From: Nakamurella endophytica
GTDB lineage: Bacteria > Actinomycetota > Actinomycetes > Mycobacteriales > Nakamurellaceae
Assembly (NCBI RefSeq): GCF_014646215.1
Contig: NZ_BMNA01000001.1
Coordinates: 224,442 to 288,441, forward strand
Length of the DNA stretch: 64,000 nt
Direction: 5' to 3'
Shown one piece after another: positions 1 to 11,408 of the stretch (the first letter of the stretch is position 1; each line of letters begins with the position of its first letter). The notes beneath the pieces are model-generated. The model made no database searches and had not been told where the DNA came from. It worked only from the letters and a program-made list of their open reading frames with translations. A program made the position numbers and the translations under genes.

Positions 1-679
1 GGACCTGTTCGGCACCTCCACCGCACCGCCGACACCATCGGTCGGCGCGGCGTCCGCGGTGGCCTCCGCGGGAGCAGGTGGGTCGTCGACTGCTGCTGCC
101 GCGGCCGCGACGCCGGTCGCCGACGGAGCCGGCACCCGAGCGGCCATCAGCGCACCGACGGCGCCGGCACCCGGGTCGGCGACAGCAACAGCCGCGCCGA
201 CCACGTCCACCGAGATCGGCGGATCCGCAGAGGCGGGGCTTGCCACGAGCCCCGGCGCGACCAGCTCGCGGAGCGGGTCGGGCGGATCCGAGGCCACCGC
301 GGACCGGGCCGGCACGGCCTCCCGGCCGTGGACGCCGGGGACCGCCCGCCCTGCGACGGCGCAACCGCACCCGGTCGCCACGCCGGGCGGCGGCGCGCGG
401 GACACCGTCACGGTCGCCGTCCCAAGCCTGGACTGGCCCATGCCCGGCCGCCCTGTCGTCGCGGGCGCCGGGACGGGCGAGGTGGTCGTGCTGCGCGGCG
501 ACACGTTGTGGGCCATCGCCGCACGGCACCTGCCTGCGGACGCCGGCGATGCCCGCATCGACGCGGAATGGCGGCGCTGGTACGTCGCGAACCGGGACGT
601 CGTCGGTCCCGACCCGGAGCTCATCCTTCCCGGCCAGCGGCTCCGCCCGCCCGCCGCCGACCCCCAGGAGCAGTCGTGA
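1..679 (+). CDS. LysM domain protein, C-terminal part
   Basis: The reading frame is open from base 2, so the gene starts to the left of the window and only about 225 C-terminal residues are visible. The first ~150 are an Ala/Thr/Pro/Gly-rich disordered linker. The last ~65 form a LysM-like module that opens VVVLRGDTLWAIAARHL, carries a conserved tryptophan (WYVANRDVVG) and closes ILPGQRLRPP. LysM modules bind N-acetylglucosamine glycans such as peptidoglycan, so the domain probably faces the cell wall. The stop overlaps the start of the next gene by four bases (GTGA), so the two are probably translationally coupled. A GTG at 59 is in frame but is almost certainly internal. Confidence 0.75.
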   Translation, partial: DLFGTSTAPPTPSVGAASAVASAGAGGSSTAAAAAATPVADGAGTRAAISAPTAPAPGSATATAAPTTSTEIGGSAEAGLATSPGATSSRSGSGGSEATADRAGTASRPWTPGTARPATAQPHPVATPGGGARDTVTVAVPSLDWPMPGRPVVAGAGTGEVVVLRGDTLWAIAARHLPADAGDARIDAEWRRWYVANRDVVGPDPELILPGQRLRPPAADPQEQS

Positions 680-1257
680 CCAGCGCCGTCCGCCGCACCG
701 AGCAGACCGCCCGTCCGGCGCTACCCGACGGGACGGCACCGGACCGGACCGTGCGGCCCCGGTTGGTTCCGGTGCCCGACTCGGCGCCCGAGTTCGACGA
801 CGAACAGCGACCCGCCGACCGGTTGCGCCGGCTGACGCGACGACCCTCGCCCGGGCCGGTGGAGCGCCCACGACCGTCGGTGGTGGCCGTGACGGGCGAC
901 GCCCCGGCATGGTCGCGGGAGCTGGACGTGGGGGTCCGCCGGACCACGACGGCCGCGCTGCCGCCTGCCGAACGAGTGGGTGCGACGCTCGCCCGGGCGC
1001 TGATCGAGGTGCTGGGTGGCCGGCGGTCACTGGGCCAGCTGCGGGTGCACTGCGCTCCGGACGTCTTCGCGGGACTCCAGGCGGCGGTCGCCCTGCCCGG
1101 CAACGCCGCACTGTCGAGCGTCCGGGTGTCCCAGCCCGCCGACGGCGCGGCGGAGGTGGCCGCCGTCTACCGGGCCGCCGGACGGGCGCGGGCCATCGCG
1201 TTCCGGCTGCAGGGTCTGGACGGCCGCTGGCGCATCACCGAGCTGCAGACCGGCTGA
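676..1257 (+). CDS. Rv3235 family protein
   Basis: A 193-residue protein starting at a GTG that overlaps the upstream LysM gene's stop. An AGGAG lies about seven bases before it. The first ~95 residues are charged and probably disordered. The rest forms a compact alpha/beta domain with ALIEVLGGRRSLGQLR near the start and GLDGRWRITELQTG at the very end. That pattern and the position beside secA recall M. tuberculosis Rv3235 and its actinobacterial relatives. No catalytic motif is visible and no function is established. Longer in-frame starts from 328 lie inside the LysM gene and are rejected. Confidence 0.7.
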   Translation: MTSAVRRTEQTARPALPDGTAPDRTVRPRLVPVPDSAPEFDDEQRPADRLRRLTRRPSPGPVERPRPSVVAVTGDAPAWSRELDVGVRRTTTAALPPAERVGATLARALIEVLGGRRSLGQLRVHCAPDVFAGLQAAVALPGNAALSSVRVSQPADGAAEVAAVYRAAGRARAIAFRLQGLDGRWRITELQTG

Positions 1258-1681
1258 GCCGGCGGACGGGCGCCGGTCGGCGCGTGTCGGCGCGGGTCGG
1301 CCCGGCCGGATGCGCAGCGCCGACCGCCCGGGCATCCCACAGCGGCTCGTCCGGACGGGCGCACGCCTTTCGGGTGCGGCTCCGGTTCCGGGCGTGCCGT
1401 GGCTCTTCGACGATCGGACCGGTCAGGACCGGCGCACCCCGCGCGGTACGGCTCCGCACCCTGACGACCGGTCCTCGGCCACCGGATCGGCTGGACCGCC
1501 CGCGCAAGCCGGCGGTCGGGCCGAGCAGCCGAACGACACGGCAGGCGACCTGGCGTGCCGTCGGGCCAGCGTCGGCGCGGGACCCCACCGGTCGCGGGTC
1601 ATCCGGGCGGGCCGGCGGCACCGCTCGGCCCGGCGGCGCGGACCGCCCGGCCCCGCGGACGTGCGGGGCCGGGCGTGCGGG
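1258..1681. other. Intergenic region between convergent genes
   Basis: This 424-base gap separates the ends of the Rv3235-like gene and secA. It is extremely GC-rich. Apart from the strong hairpin at its right end (1644-1675) I see no promoter, RNA or credible small gene. Open frames crossing it show no family signature and read as antisense shadows. Confidence 0.6.
1644..1675. terminator. Bidirectional terminator hairpin after secA
   Basis: The arms CGCCCGGCCCCGC (1644-1656) and GCGGGGCCGGGCG (1663-1675) pair perfectly over 13 bases around a six-base loop. The hairpin begins seven bases past the secA stop on the minus strand and also follows the plus-strand Rv3235-like gene. There is no U tract, which is usual for actinobacterial terminators. 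Confidence 0.65.
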
Positions 1682-4672
<2,991 letters not shown>

Positions 4673-5178
4673 CTGGGCACCTTGTCATTCGCTTCGGTCG
4701 ATCCACAGCGTGCCGCGGAGGCACGGCGCTGCCACCGGAACCGTCGGTCGCGGCGACACCATGGTAGGCGCTGCCGCTGTCAAGGACCCGTGCTTGCCGG
4801 ACCCGGCCCGCGCACGCCGCGAGCCGGGCGCCCGACGCGTCGGCCCGCGGGACCGACCGCCCCGCCGCGTCGGTCCGACGCGCGACGGGGGTGCACACCG
4901 CGGGTCGGCAGCGCGGGGACGGCCGTACCGGCACGACGCGGACGGGTCGGCGACCGCGCCGACAGTGCCGACAGCGCCGACAGCGCGCAACAAGCGGACA
5001 GCGCCGACATGCCGCAAGAGACGGCATCCCGGACGCGCCCGGCCGGCCCGCGACCGGGATGGCCACAACCGGACGGACCGCTGCCTGCACCGCACGGCGG
5101 CAGTCGGATCCATGGCGGGCGGCGGACCACGGTGTCCTGCTCCAGGGCACCCGACCCGGCCGGCGCGGTCCAGCGGGG
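4673..5178. other. Intergenic region between hpf and secA
   Basis: A 506-base gap upstream of secA that should hold its promoter. I could not find a convincing TTGACA/TANNNT pair. It contains a short nine-base repeat tract (4958-5011). A 116-codon minus-strand frame (4780-5130) is open but has no start signal or family signature and is not called. Confidence 0.5.
4958..5011. repeat. Nine-base tandem repeat tract upstream of secA
   Basis: Six nine-base units run in register: GCCGACAGT, GCCGACAGC twice, two degenerate units, and GCCGACATG. The unit length is a multiple of three, so frames on both strands read through as short peptide repeats. No role is evident. Confidence 0.6.
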
Positions 5179-5790
5179 TCAGCCGCTGAGCCGCAGCAAC
5201 CCGTAGTCGAAGCCGCGCCGGCGGTAGACCACCGAGGGCAGACCGCTGTCGGCGTCGTTGAACAGGTAGAAGTCGTGACCGACCAGTTCCATCTGGAACA
5301 GCGCCTGGTCGACGGTGATCGGCGCCGACGGGTGGTCCTTGACGCGGACGATGCGGCCCGGGCTGTCCTCGGACGAGTCGCTCGAGGGGCGGCCGTCGAG
5401 CTCGACGCCGTCCAGCCCGATTCCGCCGTCCGCCTCGGGAACCCCACCGGCGTAGGACAGGGCAGCGATCGGGGTGCGCGCGTGCTGCCGGTCCTGGCGG
5501 CGCTGCGCCAGCTTGCGCAGCCGCGACTCGAGGCGGGTGACCGCCTGGTCGAGGGCGCCGTAGAAGCTGTCGGCGCTGGCCTCGGCGCGCACGGCCGGTC
5601 CCCGGCTGGCCAGGGTGATCTGCACCCGCTGGCAGGTCTTGGACTGCCGGGGGTTGGTCTCGTGGGAGAGCTCGACGTCCACTCTGATGATCTTGTGGTC
5701 GTACCGCTCCGAGCGGGACAGCTTCTCCGCGACGTGGGCCCGGAAGTGTTCGGGCACCTCGACGTTGCGACCCTTGACGACGATCTCCAC
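5179..5790 (-). CDS. hpf: Ribosome hibernation promoting factor, long form
   Basis: A 203-residue long HPF that dimerises 70S ribosomes into inactive 100S particles in slow growth. The N-terminal S30AE/YfiA domain (residues 1-100) begins MEIVVKGRNVEVPEHFRAH. A charged linker follows, and the C-terminal dimerisation domain (residues ~145-203) carries MELVGHDFYLFNDADSGLPS and VVYRRRGFDYGLL. The GTG start has a clear AGGAGAG Shine-Dalgarno. It lies between comF and secA, as the orthologue Rv3241c does in M. tuberculosis. The 199-base upstream gap carries a candidate promoter. Confidence 0.95.
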   Translation of the reverse strand: MEIVVKGRNVEVPEHFRAHVAEKLSRSERYDHKIIRVDVELSHETNPRQSKTCQRVQITLASRGPAVRAEASADSFYGALDQAVTRLESRLRKLAQRRQDRQHARTPIAALSYAGGVPEADGGIGLDGVELDGRPSSDSSEDSPGRIVRVKDHPSAPITVDQALFQMELVGHDFYLFNDADSGLPSVVYRRRGFDYGLLRLSG

Positions 5791-5861
5791 GGTCTCTCCT
5801 CACCGCTGGTGGGGCGGTGCCGGCGGGGCACACACCCGTCCTGAAGGTGGTTCCCCGGGGG

Positions 5862-5876
5862 CCGTTCGGTGAACGG
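5862..5876. other. Small hairpin and palindrome in the hpf leader
   Basis: CCGTTC and GAACGG pair around a three-base loop. A perfect 12-base palindrome, GGACCCGGGTCC, lies nearby at 5896-5907. Both fall between the candidate hpf promoter and its start codon, so they could shape the leader RNA. No known RNA family is recognised. Confidence 0.3.
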
Positions 5877-5911
5877 AGGACCTGTCACGCCGGGTGGACC
5901 CGGGTCCTTGC

Positions 5912-5939
5912 AACCTACCCGGCCGAGCATGATCCGCAA
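5912..5939 (-). promoter_or_regulatory. Candidate hpf promoter
   Basis: On the minus strand TTGCGG (5939-5934) and TAGGTT (5917-5912) are separated by 16 bases, a fair match to the actinobacterial housekeeping promoter. Transcription would start near 5905, giving a leader of about 115 bases before hpf. Confidence 0.4.
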
Positions 5940-5989
5940 GGGACCGAACGGTGGTCCGACCGGTCGCCCACGGTGACCGTGCGCGACGG

Positions 5990-6727
5990 TCACGGCGTCC
6001 GCACCCAGGGCGCGGCAGCGGCCACGGCGACCACCGCGCCGGTCCGGATGCCGGCGTCCGCCAACGCGCGCAAGGCCGCGACCGCTGTCGCACCGCTGGT
6101 CACCACGTCGTCGAGCAGGACGATTTCCGCGCCGGCTGTCGGGCCTGCCGCCGGGACGACCCGGACCCGCCCGGCGAGGTTGGCGACCCGCTCCCCCGGC
6201 GACAGCCCGACGGAGTCCGCCGCGTGCCCGGCCGTCCGCAGGCACGGCGCCACGCCGGCCGCGACACCCGCGGCCGCCAGCGCTTCGGCCGCCCCGCGCG
6301 CCATCGCGGTGACCGGGTCACCGCCCCGCGACCGGGCGGCGGACCGGCGGCTGGGCGCCGGCACCAGCCACACCGTGCCTCCGCCGGCCGGCCGTCGCGC
6401 CCGGATCGCCACAGATCCGGCGAGCGCCCGCCCGATCGCGGATCCCAGCCGGGGCGGCAAGTCGGACCGGCCGCGCTCCTTGCCGGCGATCACCGCGGCC
6501 CGCACCGGTCCGGCATAGCGGGCGAGCGCCAGGACCGGCGGCAACGGCAGCCCGGCGGCCGCATCCAGCGCGGCGTCGGACAGCCGGACCGGGCGCAGCC
6601 TGCCCTCGAGGACGGCGGCGCACCTCGCGCACCACGGGGGCGGGTCGCCGCAGCCGGGGCAGGGACGCGGCAGCACCAGGTCCGCCGCGGCGGAGGCCCA
6701 CTGGCGCAACGTCCCGGAACCGGTCAT
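5990..6727 (-). CDS. ComF family phosphoribosyltransferase-like protein
   Basis: A 245-residue ComF-type protein. In competent bacteria ComF supports DNA uptake; in actinobacteria its role is not clear. The N-terminus has a four-cysteine zinc-binding pattern, CPGCGDPPPWCARC (residues ~24-37), and the C-terminal half is a type I phosphoribosyltransferase fold with the PRPP-loop motif IVLLDDVVTSGAT near residue 210. The gene sits between lpqB and hpf as Rv3242c does. I chose the ATG at 6727; an in-frame GTG at 6763 is possible. No strong ribosome-binding site is visible at either. Confidence 0.85.
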   Translation of the reverse strand: MTGSGTLRQWASAAADLVLPRPCPGCGDPPPWCARCAAVLEGRLRPVRLSDAALDAAAGLPLPPVLALARYAGPVRAAVIAGKERGRSDLPPRLGSAIGRALAGSVAIRARRPAGGGTVWLVPAPSRRSAARSRGGDPVTAMARGAAEALAAAGVAAGVAPCLRTAGHAADSVGLSPGERVANLAGRVRVVPAAGPTAGAEIVLLDDVVTSGATAVAALRALADAGIRTGAVVAVAAAAPWVRTP

Positions 6728-6846
6728 GGCGGCGAGGGTCCACGCTGCACGCCACCGGGTCACGCTGGCCGGGTCGGGATGTGGACAGTCCTGACGGGTG
6801 GGGACGGAGTTCCCCGTCCGCACGGCCGCCGGCGACCCGGGCCGAC

Positions 6847-6924
6847 GGCGGGCGACGGCGAGCGACGGCGGCGAAGGCGGGCGACGGCGAGCGACGGCGG
6901 CGAAGGCGGGCGACGGCGCGCGAC
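6847..6924. repeat. 29-base tandem repeat between lpqB and comF
   Basis: Two exact 29-base copies (6847-6875, 6876-6904) and 14-20 bases of a third follow one another. Each unit is built from shorter GGCGACGGCG-like words. The tract lies in the 251-base gap between the end of lpqB and the start of comF. No hairpin or gene signal goes with it. Confidence 0.8.
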
Positions 6925-6978
6925 AAGTGCCCGACCGGGTCGGACGACGGGCACGTCGCGCACCGCCGCGGGGAGCGG

Positions 6979-8856
6979 TCAGTTGGGCGCGAAGGGCTGC
7001 GAACCGTCCAGCACCGGCCCACCCCGCGCCGCGGTCGGCGGGGCGATCCACCGCCCGTCCAGCGGGTTGCCGTCGAGCTCGGCGACCCGGTTGGAGAAGC
7101 TGACGTACAGCGTCTGGTCGGACACGGCGATGGCGTCGACGTCGTTGTTGCCCAGGCCCGTTGTCGTCAGGGTCTGCAACTCGCTGCCGTCCACGGAGAC
7201 CTGCCGGACGGAGCGCACCAGGCTGCCCGGACCGGCGGCGGCCGCCACCAGCAGGGTCGCGGCGTCCTTGAACTGCACCGCGCCGACCTGCGTCAGGTCG
7301 CTGCGGAGCTCGACCAGGTTGACGATCGCGGAGGTGGTGCGGCTCTCCCCGGTGGTCGGCGTCGAGCCGCCGTCGGTGCCGGTGGCGACCGCCCCGAGGT
7401 AGAGCCGCTGGCCCGCCACGACCGCGACCCGGACGCCGTCCGGGGACAGCGCAAGGGCGGTGATCCCGCCCTTGCCCTCCAGGACGTCGGCCGCCACCCG
7501 GGCGCGGCTGGCGGTGCCGGTGCCGCCCGGGCTCGCCGACACCTGGTAGATCTCCGGCTGGGACAGGCCGTTCTGCACCACCCACACCTCGTCCCCGGCG
7601 CGGGTGAAGGACGGCTGGGTGAGCGACGACGCCCGCAGGGCCGACCGGGGCTCCCCGTACGCCAGCGGGCGGCCGAGCTCGAGCTGCTGGGTGCCGTCCG
7701 CCAGCCGCACGACCGCTGCGACCGTCCCCGTCGCCGCCGACATCGCGGCGCTGTCCACCGGCAGCGTGCCGAGCCCGAGCTGGCCGAACATCGGCGCGCC
7801 GGTGGTCAGGTTGATCACCCGCCCGGCCGGGTCGATGAAGTACGGGTCGGAGGTGACCGAACCGGTGCCCGGGGTGCGGTCCGGGTCGAAGCTGCTGAAG
7901 CTGGTCAAGGTGTAGACGTCGACGTCACGCTCGAGCCGCTCCCCCTCGACGGTGATCTGGATCTGGGTGACGTCGCCGGGCAGCGTCGACAGCGTCCAGA
8001 CGATCTGCGCCGCGAGCTCGCGCCGGGCTCCTGCGCTGGGCGGGACGTTGCCCGTCAGGTCGACGACCGTGACGCCGTCCTTGCTGGTCACGTTCGATCG
8101 CAGCTGGACGCCGGTGAGGACCGTCCGCGCGGCGCCGGAGATGCCGGCGGACGGCCCGCGCAGCAGCAGGGTCAGCAGCCGGGTGACCCGCGCCTCCGAC
8201 GTCCCCACCGCCGCGATGTACCGCGGGTCCGGCACCACCTCGGTGCCCGTGGGGTCCAGGAAGTAGAGGGTCCGGCGGGTGTAAATCTGGCCGAAGCTGC
8301 CCTGCGGGATGAGCAGCTCCGGTGGCGGGTTGCTGATCCGCCACTGCCCGTCGACCTGCTGCAACTGCGCACGCCAGGTGTAGCTGCTGCCGGCGGCGGA
8401 CCGGAAGACCCGGTTCACGTCCAGCGACCCGCTGCGGGTGCCCTTGAGCACCACCTGGCCCGGCGTCGCGCCGACCGGGTCGACCCGGTAGCTGGACAGG
8501 ATGACGACCGCGGCGTCGCCGGGCTGCCAGGCACGCTGGGCGGCCGGCGTCAGGTACAGCCGGGCCGAGGAGTAGGACACCGCGCCGGCGGTGTCCGAGG
8601 AGCCTTCGGCGACCGCGTTGACGAAACCGAGCACCACCTGGTCCGGGGCGGCGTTGGCCGCCGGTGGCTGGGACTGTTCGGCGTTCGAGGGCGCCAGCAC
8701 CGTGCTGACGTCCGCCAGCTGCCCGCTGTCCGGGATGCTCGAGCACCCGGTGGCCACGGCGGCGAGCGCGAGCAGCAGGACGAGCGCTGCGCCGGTCGCC
8801 CGGCGCCGGGCCGGACCGCCGGCCGGTGCCCGTCCGGTGCCCGGAGGCCGGCTCAC
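6979..8856 (-). CDS. lpqB: Lipoprotein LpqB
   Basis: A 625-residue lipoprotein that partners the MtrAB two-component system; in mycobacteria it binds the MtrB sensor and affects cell-wall behaviour. The signal sequence ends in the lipobox AVATGC at about residue 38. A GerMN domain spans roughly residues 190-330 (ARVTRLLTLLLRGPSAGI) and a beta-propeller-like C-terminal domain follows. The GTG start overlaps the mtrB stop by four bases (GTGA), so the protein is translationally coupled to its partner. Confidence 0.93.
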   Translation of the reverse strand: MSRPPGTGRAPAGGPARRRATGAALVLLLALAAVATGCSSIPDSGQLADVSTVLAPSNAEQSQPPAANAAPDQVVLGFVNAVAEGSSDTAGAVSYSSARLYLTPAAQRAWQPGDAAVVILSSYRVDPVGATPGQVVLKGTRSGSLDVNRVFRSAAGSSYTWRAQLQQVDGQWRISNPPPELLIPQGSFGQIYTRRTLYFLDPTGTEVVPDPRYIAAVGTSEARVTRLLTLLLRGPSAGISGAARTVLTGVQLRSNVTSKDGVTVVDLTGNVPPSAGARRELAAQIVWTLSTLPGDVTQIQITVEGERLERDVDVYTLTSFSSFDPDRTPGTGSVTSDPYFIDPAGRVINLTTGAPMFGQLGLGTLPVDSAAMSAATGTVAAVVRLADGTQQLELGRPLAYGEPRSALRASSLTQPSFTRAGDEVWVVQNGLSQPEIYQVSASPGGTGTASRARVAADVLEGKGGITALALSPDGVRVAVVAGQRLYLGAVATGTDGGSTPTTGESRTTSAIVNLVELRSDLTQVGAVQFKDAATLLVAAAAGPGSLVRSVRQVSVDGSELQTLTTTGLGNNDVDAIAVSDQTLYVSFSNRVAELDGNPLDGRWIAPPTAARGGPVLDGSQPFAPN

Positions 8857-10601
8857 CGGCTCTCACCGCCCACGGTGGCCGCGGGGTCCAGCGTCTCCGG
8901 GAGGATCAGCGGCAGCGCGTCGGGTCCGCCCGGGACGGCGCTGCCGCTGCCGGCCTCCAGCTCGGCCGGTTCGTCGCCCGGTCGACGCAGCGGCAGCGGC
9001 GAGGAGTCGACGAGCTGCCCCTGGCGCAGCGGCAGGGTGAGCCGGAACCGGGCGCCGACGCCCGGCTGCCCGCTGGCCTGCAACCAGCCGCCGTGCAGCC
9101 GGGCGTCCTCGAGCGCGATCGACAGCCCGAGACCGGTGCCGCCGGTGTGCCGTTGCCGGGACGGGTCCGCCCGCCAGAACCGGTTGAACACCAGGCCGGC
9201 CTCCCCCGGTTTCAGGCCGACGCCGTGGTCGGTGACGGTGATCGCCAGTGCCTGGTCGTCCGCGGCCATCTCGACCTCCACGAGCCCGCGCTCGGCGTGG
9301 TCGACGGCGTTGTTGAGCAGGTTGCGCAGGATCCGGGTGACCCGCCGGTGGTCGACCTGCGCCAGGACGGGCCGGTCGGGCAGGGCCACGGTGATCTCGA
9401 CCCCTGCCCTGGCCGCGACGGCGTCGGTGGCCCGGACGGCGGCGGTGACGATGCCGCGGACGTCGATCTCCTCGGCGGCCAGCTCCGCCATGCCGGCGTC
9501 GTGGCGGGAGATCTCCAGCAGGTCGGCGAGCAGGCTCTCGAACCGGTCGAGCTCGGCCACCAGCAGCTCGGTGGACCGGGCCAGGTGCGGCGGCAGCTCG
9601 TCCCGGGAGCCGTGCAGGAAGTCGGCGGCCATCCGCACGGTCGTCACCGGGGTGCGCAGCTCGTGGCTGACGTCGGAGGTGAACCGGCGCTGGAGCTTGC
9701 CGAACTCCTCGAGCTGCCGGATCTGCGCCCGGATGGCGTCGGCCATGCCGTTGAACGACCGGGCGAGCGTGGTCAGCTCGACCGGGCCGCGTACCGGCAT
9801 CCGCTCGGCCAGGTCGCCGGCGGCGAGTCGCCCGGCGACCGCGGCCGCGCGTCGGACCGGCCGAACGACGGCGGCCGCGACCACCACCGCGATGACGGTC
9901 AGCACCAGGACCAGGCCGGCGCCGCCCACCAGCAGGGTGTTCTGAACGACGGCGACGGTGCTCTGCTCGAAGGTCAGCGGGAAGATCAGGTAGACGACGA
10001 AGGCCTCGGTGGTCGTCGCCGTGGCCGGCGACCCGGCGACGAGGGCCGGCACCGACACGCCGTCGCGGACCACGCGGGTGTACTCGGTGGCGACGTAGCC
10101 CTCCCCCACCCGGGCCCGCAGCGAGCTGGGCACGTCCGCGATCGGTCCGACCGCGAGCACGTCCTCCGGACCCGACCGGCTCGGCGCGATGACCGGGTCG
10201 AAGGAGCCGGCGGCCGCGCCCTGGTTGCCGGTCGACGACGACCGTGCCGGGTTCGCCAGCTCGTCGAGGGTGCGCTGGAGCGCCTCCCGCACCGAGGAAA
10301 GGTCGGAGTCGACGCCGGTCATCCGGGCGTCGACGGTCGCTGCCGCCTTGGCGACCTCCGCGACGGCGGCGGACCGTTTGGAGTCCAGCAGCCGGTTGGT
10401 GATCTGGGACTGCAGGATGAACCCGATGCCGACCATGGCCAGCGTCGAGAAGATCAACGTCACCACGGCGGCGCGCAGCAGCAGCGAGCGGCCGATGAAC
10501 GACAGCCGCCAGCGCAGCAGGCCCAGGCGGTGACGCAGCGCCCGCACGGAGGTCACCGCGCGGGACGGGCGCTCAGGCGGCGCCGGCCTTGTACCCGACA
10601 C
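8853..10601 (-). CDS. mtrB: Sensor histidine kinase MtrB
   Basis: A 582-residue membrane kinase that phosphorylates MtrA and controls cell-wall and division genes. Membrane segments lie at about residues 43-62 and 222-246 and flank an extracytoplasmic sensor region. A HAMP domain follows, then the HisKA box SDVSHELRTPVTT with the phospho-histidine at about 313, and the ATPase motifs RNLLNNAVDH, DHGVGL and GTGLGLSI. The chosen GTG overlaps the mtrA end by 29 bases. A GTG at 10556 would leave a 16-base gap and is equally possible, since neither has a good Shine-Dalgarno. Confidence 0.95.
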   Translation of the reverse strand: MSGTRPAPPERPSRAVTSVRALRHRLGLLRWRLSFIGRSLLLRAAVVTLIFSTLAMVGIGFILQSQITNRLLDSKRSAAVAEVAKAAATVDARMTGVDSDLSSVREALQRTLDELANPARSSSTGNQGAAAGSFDPVIAPSRSGPEDVLAVGPIADVPSSLRARVGEGYVATEYTRVVRDGVSVPALVAGSPATATTTEAFVVYLIFPLTFEQSTVAVVQNTLLVGGAGLVLVLTVIAVVVAAAVVRPVRRAAAVAGRLAAGDLAERMPVRGPVELTTLARSFNGMADAIRAQIRQLEEFGKLQRRFTSDVSHELRTPVTTVRMAADFLHGSRDELPPHLARSTELLVAELDRFESLLADLLEISRHDAGMAELAAEEIDVRGIVTAAVRATDAVAARAGVEITVALPDRPVLAQVDHRRVTRILRNLLNNAVDHAERGLVEVEMAADDQALAITVTDHGVGLKPGEAGLVFNRFWRADPSRQRHTGGTGLGLSIALEDARLHGGWLQASGQPGVGARFRLTLPLRQGQLVDSSPLPLRRPGDEPAELEAGSGSAVPGGPDALPLILPETLDPAATVGGESR

Positions 10602-11259
10602 CGCGAACCGTCACCACGACCTCGGGGCGCTCCGGATCCTTCTCGATCTTGCTGCGCAACCGCTGCACGTGGACGTTGACCAGGCGGGTGTCGGCGGCGT
10701 GCCGGTAGCCCCACACCTGCTCCAGCAGCACCTCCCGGGTGAAGACCTGACGCGGCTTGCGGGCCAGCGCGACGAGCAGGTCGAACTCGAGCGGCGTCAG
10801 CGGGATGGGCTGGGAGTCGCGGATCACCTGGTGCCCCGGCACGTCGATCTCGATGTCGGCCACCCGCAGCCGCTCGGCGGTGCCGGAGTCCGAGCGCCGG
10901 AGCCGGGCGCGGATCCGCGCGGTCAGCTCCTTGGGCTTGAACGGCTTCATGACGTAGTCGTCGGCCCCGGACTCCAGGCCGAGCACGACGTCCACGGTAT
11001 CGGTCTTCGCGGTCAGCATGATGATCGGGACGCCGGACTCGGCGCGGATCTCCTTGCAGACGTCCAGACCCGACGTCCCCGGCAGCATCAGGTCGAGCAG
11101 CACCAGGTCCGGGTGGGTCTCGCGGAACATCTCCAGCGCCTTGGAGCCGTCCCGCACGACGGCGGTCTCGAAGCCCTCCCCACGCAGGACGATGGTCAAC
11201 ATCTCGGCCAGCGCCGGGTCGTCGTCGACCACCAGCACACGAGCTCTCATGCCCTCCAT
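10573..11259 (-). CDS. mtrA: Response regulator MtrA
   Basis: A 228-residue OmpR-family regulator, the same length as M. tuberculosis MtrA. The receiver domain has the acidic cluster VVDDD, the phospho-acceptor Asp56 in LVLLDLMLPG, and KPFKPKEL. The C-terminal winged helix reads LTPLEFDLLVALARKPRQV and ADTRLVNVHVQRLRSKIEKD. The MEGMRARV start aligns with MDTMRQRI of the mycobacterial protein; an ATG three codons later is possible. It is the first gene of mtrA-mtrB-lpqB and diverges from a membrane-protein gene. Confidence 0.96.
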   Translation of the reverse strand: MEGMRARVLVVDDDPALAEMLTIVLRGEGFETAVVRDGSKALEMFRETHPDLVLLDLMLPGTSGLDVCKEIRAESGVPIIMLTAKTDTVDVVLGLESGADDYVMKPFKPKELTARIRARLRRSDSGTAERLRVADIEIDVPGHQVIRDSQPIPLTPLEFDLLVALARKPRQVFTREVLLEQVWGYRHAADTRLVNVHVQRLRSKIEKDPERPEVVVTVRGVGYKAGAA

Positions 11260-11408
11260 CGTCCCACCTGCACGCGCGGGACGCGGGTAGTCGCGCGTGC
11301 GAGCCGGATGGGGATACCCCGCGCAGGAGATGGATCCGGTGGACCGGGGCCGGGCGGCGCCGCCGTCGGCTCCCGGGGTGCGCACCCCGGCCGTGCGACC
11401 ATGGCCCG

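Noticed and set aside
4780..5130. 116-codon gene between hpf and secA
   Set aside because: No ribosome-binding site, no -10 at leaderless distance, and part of it is a nine-base DNA repeat giving an ALS peptide repeat.
11251..11385. Longer MtrA starting at 11385
   Set aside because: The extra 42 residues are not MtrA-like, and the start at 11259 gives exactly the family length and N-terminus.
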